From Flavobacterium sp. LMO8 (GTDB taxonomy: Bacteria > Bacteroidota > Bacteroidia > Flavobacteriales > Flavobacteriaceae), in contig NZ_WIBJ01000015.1 of NCBI RefSeq assembly GCF_009495755.1, positions 94,495-158,494 on the forward strand: a stretch of DNA of 64,000 nucleotides, in the 5' to 3' direction. Both the position numbers and the translations under genes were made by a program. Positions 61,073 to 64,000 of this stretch are shown one piece after another. Positions within the stretch are counted from its first letter, which is position 1; the number at the start of each line of letters is the position of its first letter. The notes below the pieces were generated by a model. It was given only the letters and a program-made list of their open reading frames with translations, had not been told where the DNA came from and ran no database searches.

Positions 61073-61100
61073 CAAAGATAGAAAATGTTTCAGGTTTCAA
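61073..61100 (-). promoter_or_regulatory. Promoter of glnS
   Basis: Minus-strand TATCTTTG (61073-61080) with TTG (61098-61100) 17 bases upstream. The TTG lies within heptad array H8. The leader to the ATG at 61055 would be about 12 bases. Confidence 0.6.
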
Positions 61101-61181
61101 GTTTAAAAGTTTCAGGTTTTATGTAACTTTGAATAAAGAAAAACAACTTGAAACCAAAAAAACCTCAAACTTGAAACTAAA
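61088..61181. repeat. Heptad repeat array H8 (inverted pair)
   Basis: GTTTCAG, GTTTCAA, GTTTAAAA, GTTTCAG and GTTTTAT are followed, after about 25 bases, by AACTTGA, AACCAAA, AAAACCTCA, AACTTGA and AACTAAA. The halves are inverted relative to each other and fill the divergent glnS-folB gap. Confidence 0.7.
61124..61131 (+). promoter_or_regulatory. -7 element of folB
   Basis: TAACTTTG, an exact consensus match, 55 bases before the ATG at 61187, inside the H8 array. Confidence 0.45.
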
Positions 61182-61186
61182 AATTT

Positions 61187-61546
61187 ATGGGAACTATTAA
61201 ATTACAAAATATCAGAACATTCTCTTATCATGGTTGTTTGATAGAAGAAGGAAAAATTGGCTCGGATTATAGTGTAGATTTAGAAATTAAAACCGATTTA
61301 CGTAAGTCTTCTCAAACCGATGAATTAGCTGATACGGTTGATTATGTGTTATTAAATAAAATTGTAGTGGAAGAAATGGCGATTCGTTCTAAATTATTAG
61401 AACATGTTGCCCAACGCATTATTACCAGATGTTTTGCGGAAATTCCGTCAATTTCTCGAATAAAATTAGCGGTTTCAAAACTAAATCCTCCAATTGGTGG
61501 TGATGTAGAAGCGGTGACTATTGAAATGGAAGAGTTTAGAAATTAG
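61187..61546 (+). CDS. folB: Dihydroneopterin aldolase
   Basis: The 119-residue enzyme has the FolB pattern FSYHGCLIEEGKIGSDYSVDL, the ADTVDYVLL segment, the LLEHVAQRI helix and a terminal KLNPPIGGDVEAVTIE. It converts dihydroneopterin to the pterin precursor of folate. It is divergent from glnS and ends with heptad array H9, which begins inside its stop codon. Confidence 0.93.
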   Translation: MGTIKLQNIRTFSYHGCLIEEGKIGSDYSVDLEIKTDLRKSSQTDELADTVDYVLLNKIVVEEMAIRSKLLEHVAQRIITRCFAEIPSISRIKLAVSKLNPPIGGDVEAVTIEMEEFRN

Positions 61547-61579
61547 TATTCAGTGTTCAGTAAATAGTTGGCAGTTAAA
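61545..61579. repeat. Heptad repeat array H9
   Basis: Five units in perfect register: AGTATTC, AGTGTTC, AGTAAAT, AGTTGGC, AGTTAAA. The first two bases belong to the folB stop codon. Confidence 0.85.
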
Positions 61580-61643
61580 AAATTAAGTCTATAATGATTT
61601 TTAATGTTTATTTTTTCAACTAAAAAATAAGGTAAAATGGTAA

Positions 61644-61680
61644 ACTTTTAAACTTTAAACTTTTAAACTTTAAACTTTTT
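61644..61680. repeat. Heptad/octad repeat array H10
   Basis: Units ACTTTTAA, ACTTTAA, ACTTTTAA, ACTTTAA and ACTTTTT alternate 8 and 7 bases. The array abuts the tRNA-Cys -7 element. Confidence 0.8.
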
Positions 61681-61683
61681 ATA

Positions 61684-61691
61684 TACATTTG
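61684..61691 (+). promoter_or_regulatory. -7 element of the tRNA-Cys gene
   Basis: TACATTTG, an exact match, 17 bases before the first base of the mature tRNA. The -33 region lies in array H10, without a TTG. Confidence 0.65.
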
Positions 61692-61708
61692 CAGTCCGTT
61701 CAACTAAT

Positions 61709-61779
61709 GGCGTCGTGGCCGAGCGGCTAGGCAGCGGTCTGCAAAACCGTCTACCCCGGTTCGAATCCGGGCGATGCCT
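61709..61779 (+). tRNA. tRNA-Cys (GCA)
   Basis: A complete cloverleaf of 71 bases. The acceptor stem is GGCGTCG/CGATGCC with one G-T pair, the D stem GCC/GGC, the anticodon stem GCGGT/ACCGT with loop CTGCAAA, and the T arm CCCGG-TTCGAAT-CCGGG. The anticodon GCA is at 61741-61743 and the discriminator is T, as expected for tRNA-Cys. The 3' CCA is not encoded and must be added. It is a solitary tRNA gene. Confidence 0.97.
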
Positions 61780-61781
61780 CT

Positions 61782-61815
61782 AAAACCTTCTAAGAAATTA
61801 GGAGGTTTTTTTATT
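61782..61815 (+). terminator. Terminator of the tRNA-Cys gene
   Basis: AAAACCTTCT pairs with AGGAGGTTTT (one G-T pair) around an 8-base loop, then a T tract. It starts 2 bases after the tRNA and overlaps the stop of the convergent GldM-like gene. Confidence 0.85.
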
Positions 61816-62449
61816 CTTTTACAATTCTAAAAGTTATAGGTGCTGGTTTTTTTATTAAACCGTCATATTTTCCTGCGTATACACCTTTAATATCAAAAAT
61901 GATTATCACATCATTCTTTTTAACTTTTTTAAAAAGATTAACAATTTCTTCTGAAAAAGTATTTCCTGAGACTGTAATCGTTGGTTGATTAGGAATTTTT
62001 ATATTAAATTGTTTTACTTCAATTTCATTTCCAAAATATTCTATAAAATTTACACCAACAATAGCGCTTTTTAACTCATTTAAAGTAAATAGCAACTCTC
62101 CTCTATTAGTATAATAACCGTTTAATGTTCCTTTTGGTGCAGATGAATTTATAACCCTAAAAACATGTTCCTCAATAACTTTATAACCATTAAAATTTTC
62201 TATTTCAACAAATACTATGGTTTCATTTCCAGAACCGGGACGAAGAACATAACTTCCGTCCTCTTTTTTTGATACACCTTTTCCATAAACAAGATATGAT
62301 TTTGCCCCATTTACAGCAATTGAAATAGGATTTGGAACACCACGATAAACCACATTCATTTTATCTAAAGCAACAACACTTTTTGAAGCTGGAATGGTGT
62401 CTTGAGCGTAAATTGATAGAGAAAACAAGAAGAATAAAATGTATTTCAT
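61811..62449 (-). CDS. Exported GldM-domain-like protein
   Basis: About 212 residues: a signal peptide (ILFFLFSLSIYAQ) followed by VVALDKMNVVYRGVPNPISIAV, which closely resembles the conserved start of the periplasmic Ig-like domains of GldM, the type IX secretion/gliding motor shaft. The rest (about 45-212) is beta-rich and may hold two such domains. The membrane helix and N-terminal domains of GldM are absent. I choose the ATG at 62449 because the frame upstream (to 62494) is translated hairpin repeat P62. It ends at the tRNA terminator. Confidence 0.75.
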   Translation of the reverse strand: MKYILFFLFSLSIYAQDTIPASKSVVALDKMNVVYRGVPNPISIAVNGAKSYLVYGKGVSKKEDGSYVLRPGSGNETIVFVEIENFNGYKVIEEHVFRVINSSAPKGTLNGYYTNRGELLFTLNELKSAIVGVNFIEYFGNEIEVKQFNIKIPNQPTITVSGNTFSEEIVNLFKKVKKNDVIIIFDIKGVYAGKYDGLIKKPAPITFRIVKE

Positions 62450-62462
62450 AGGTTTAAAAATT

Positions 62463-62490
62463 AGATCCTGAAACGAGTTCAGGATGACAA
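62463..62490 (+). repeat. Hairpin repeat P62
   Basis: AGATCCTGAAACGAGTTCAG continues as GATGACAA. The stem pairs ATCCTGAA with TTCAGGAT, compensated relative to P59. It lies between the LysE stop and the GldM-like start. Confidence 0.75.
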
Positions 62491-62502
62491 ACATTAAAAA
62501 TA

Positions 62503-63198
62503 TTACTCACTAACGGTTGTATCAGGTAACAACTTATTCGTTATCATTTCTTTTTCTTTTGGGAAGAAACCTTGTAGGATAAAAAACAAACCAAAAATTA
62601 GAATTACCATACTAATCACTCGTTTGATTTTGTAAATATTTGCTGGAATTAATTTGTGCTTCAATTGTTTTGCTAATAATATCTTAGCCACATCAAACAA
62701 TAAATAAAATACTAAAATTGAGGCGAAAAAGACAGAAATTCGTGAAGTGTTCATTTCCATTTGAGGTCCATATGTAATGATAATCATCATCCAAAAACCT
62801 AAAACACCAATATTGATAAAATTCAATAAAAAACCTTTAAAAAATAAAGCAAAGTAATTTTTCTTTGGAATATTATCATCGTCTTGCTCAATTTCTGTTT
62901 GCTTTTTGAAATTTCTTTTGAGTTGAATAAACGAAATTAATCCGTAAGCCAACATGATAATTCCGCCAATAACAAAAAGAGTTGGATTATCTTTTAATTG
63001 TTCTAAAAGTTGATTGGTACTTAAATAAGCTATTAAAATGAAAATAATATCACTAAAAACAATTCCTAAATCAAAAGTAAATGCCGCTCTAAAACCTTTG
63101 GTAATACTGGTTTCAAGTAAAACAAAAAAACCAGGACCAATTGAAAAAGCTAACAAAAGTCCCCAAGGAATTGCGGTAAGTATATCGTGTAAGTACAA
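62503..63198 (-). CDS. LysE-family exporter
   Basis: The 231-residue protein has about six membrane segments and the LysE start (LTAIPWGLLLAFSIGPGFFVLLETSITKGFRAA). LysE-type proteins export amino acids or other small solutes; the substrate is unknown. The frame opens with TTG at 63198; no ATG is available before the first membrane segment. The TTG lies in heptad array H11, so the array has reached the 5' end of the gene. A cytoplasmic acidic loop (about 105-118) is present. Confidence 0.85.
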   Translation of the reverse strand: MYLHDILTAIPWGLLLAFSIGPGFFVLLETSITKGFRAAFTFDLGIVFSDIIFILIAYLSTNQLLEQLKDNPTLFVIGGIIMLAYGLISFIQLKRNFKKQTEIEQDDDNIPKKNYFALFFKGFLLNFINIGVLGFWMMIIITYGPQMEMNTSRISVFFASILVFYLLFDVAKILLAKQLKHKLIPANIYKIKRVISMVILIFGLFFILQGFFPKEKEMITNKLLPDTTVSE

Positions 63199-63232
63199 AG
63201 TACGAAGTTAAAAGTTGGAACTACGAAGTTAA
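63191..63232. repeat. Heptad repeat array H11
   Basis: Six units in perfect register: AAGTACA, AAGTACG, AAGTTAA, AAGTTGG, AACTACG, AAGTTAA. It covers the lysE start codon region and most of the spacer to the DUF2807 gene. Confidence 0.85.
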
Positions 63233-63247
63233 GAAATTATTATCAAA

Positions 63248-63943
63248 TTACTTCGCTTGTTCGATAGTTCCTCCAGCTATTTTCTTTTCGTTGATTTGTT
63301 TTGGTTTACCGTAGATTTTTATTTCACCACCTGCTCTTGTTTTAGCATCGACTAAATCAGTTGCATATACGTGAGCTATTCCACCAGCGTTTACTGTAAC
63401 TACTGTTTGTTGCGTTTTACAATCTTGACCATCGTATTTTCCACCAGAATTGGATAAAATATCTTGATTTTTTACATTTCCTTTAATGGTAACAATACTT
63501 CCTGCAGAAGTTCTTACTTGCAATCTATCAGCTTGTAAATTAATTAGTTTAATTTCAGAACCTTCCTTACAAATAATATCAAAATTAATCGCTGAAATTT
63601 CATCTTTTGAAGCAATTCTACTTCCTTCATTTGCTTCAACAGCATCTAATTTTTTATAATAAACCGTAGCGGAAACATCGTCTCCACTTAACATTTTAGT
63701 TAAAGGCATTCTGATTTTTAATTCACCATTTTTGTTAACTACTTCTACTTCTTGCGAATTAGCTCCAGTTAAAACAATTTTATTTTCAGATGAAGCTACT
63801 AAGTTTACATCAATTTTATCAAAAGCGGTTACTTTGGTAAAATCGCCAACTTGTTTTTGCTTCGCCAGTTCGCTATCGCTCGTGCCGGTTTGAGCAAAAG
63901 CTATCGAACTAATTAACAGTAAACTATAAACTATTTTTTTCAT
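63248..63943 (-). CDS. DUF2807 (head GIN domain) exported protein
   Basis: The 231-residue protein has a signal peptide (LLLISSIAFAQTG) and a DUF2807 beta-helix-like domain (about 35-225) with repeated short strands (FDKIDVNLVASSENKIVL, VEANEGSRI, VRTSAGSIVTIKGN). It is exported to the periplasm or beyond; the function of this Bacteroidota-rich family is unknown. It is 49 bases upstream of lysE on the same strand, with array H11 between them. Confidence 0.85.
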   Translation of the reverse strand: MKKIVYSLLLISSIAFAQTGTSDSELAKQKQVGDFTKVTAFDKIDVNLVASSENKIVLTGANSQEVEVVNKNGELKIRMPLTKMLSGDDVSATVYYKKLDAVEANEGSRIASKDEISAINFDIICKEGSEIKLINLQADRLQVRTSAGSIVTIKGNVKNQDILSNSGGKYDGQDCKTQQTVVTVNAGGIAHVYATDLVDAKTRAGGEIKIYGKPKQINEKKIAGGTIEQAK

Positions 63944-64000
63944 TTTTTAAATATATTTTTTAAAATACATTAATGTCAATATGATTATTAACATTTGTAT

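Overview
The window reads as a stretch of a Flavobacterium-type chromosome (Bacteroidota, Flavobacteriaceae). The DNA is strongly AT-rich. Several start regions carry the Bacteroidota -7 element TAnnTTTG, and few have a clear Shine-Dalgarno. The gene content fits too: an aerotolerance (bat) operon, DUF2480, DUF3078 and DUF4837 proteins, DUF5689 and choice-of-anchor J lipoproteins, a GldM-like protein, and surface lipoproteins with an acidic tail after the lipobox Cys. No rRNA operon, CRISPR array, prophage or complete insertion sequence was seen. One tRNA gene (Cys) is present.

Layout. 1-5.8 kb (-): bat operon (MoxR ATPase, DUF58, BatD-like, BatA, BatB, start of a TPR protein). 6-10.5 kb (+): aldo/keto reductase, an AlbA_2 protein overlapping a metallophosphoesterase, a PhnA-like protein and an unknown secreted protein. 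10.5-12.8 kb (-): ALDH7-type aldehyde dehydrogenase and 3-hydroxyanthranilate dioxygenase. 12.9-19 kb: a secreted EEP-family nuclease/phosphatase divergent from a TonB receptor and two surface lipoproteins. 19-20.3 kb: hflX. 20.3-31.4 kb (-): suf Fe-S cluster locus (sufA, B, C, D ... S, lipoprotein, E, DUF59, DUF2480). It is interrupted by a PadR-HAAS-serine hydrolase operon on the opposite strand and by a GxxExxY gene framed by 31-bp inverted repeats. 31.5-39 kb (+): lactonase-like MBL hydrolase, subtilase lipoprotein, M1 peptidase, rnpA, S41 protease, tandem OmpA protein. 39-43.4 kb (-): GNAT, DUF4837, MltD-like transglycosylase, pgk. 43.6-45.1 kb (+): DNA polymerase III delta prime, DoxX. 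45.3-55.5 kb (-): GIY-YIG protein, PIF1-like helicase, OmpH, methyltransferase, mnmG, ybeY, a giant coiled-coil protein. 55.7-64 kb: gltX, barrel protein, stomatin-like protein, glnS, folB, tRNA-Cys, GldM-like protein, LysE exporter, DUF2807.

Most genes are housekeeping. The unusual content lies in the spacers. Three parS-like palindromes (TGTTYCACGTGAAACA) flank mnmG. Eleven spacers hold arrays of degenerate heptanucleotides built on AGTnnnn/ACTnnnn or GTTTCAG-type units. Ten copies of a hairpin family (AGA-stem-loop-stem-TGACAA) show compensatory stem changes, and four of them surround the GIY-YIG gene. Two further near-perfect palindromes lie upstream of glnS. The heptad arrays, the hairpins with their GIY-YIG gene and the GxxExxY cassette are the best candidates for undescribed systems.
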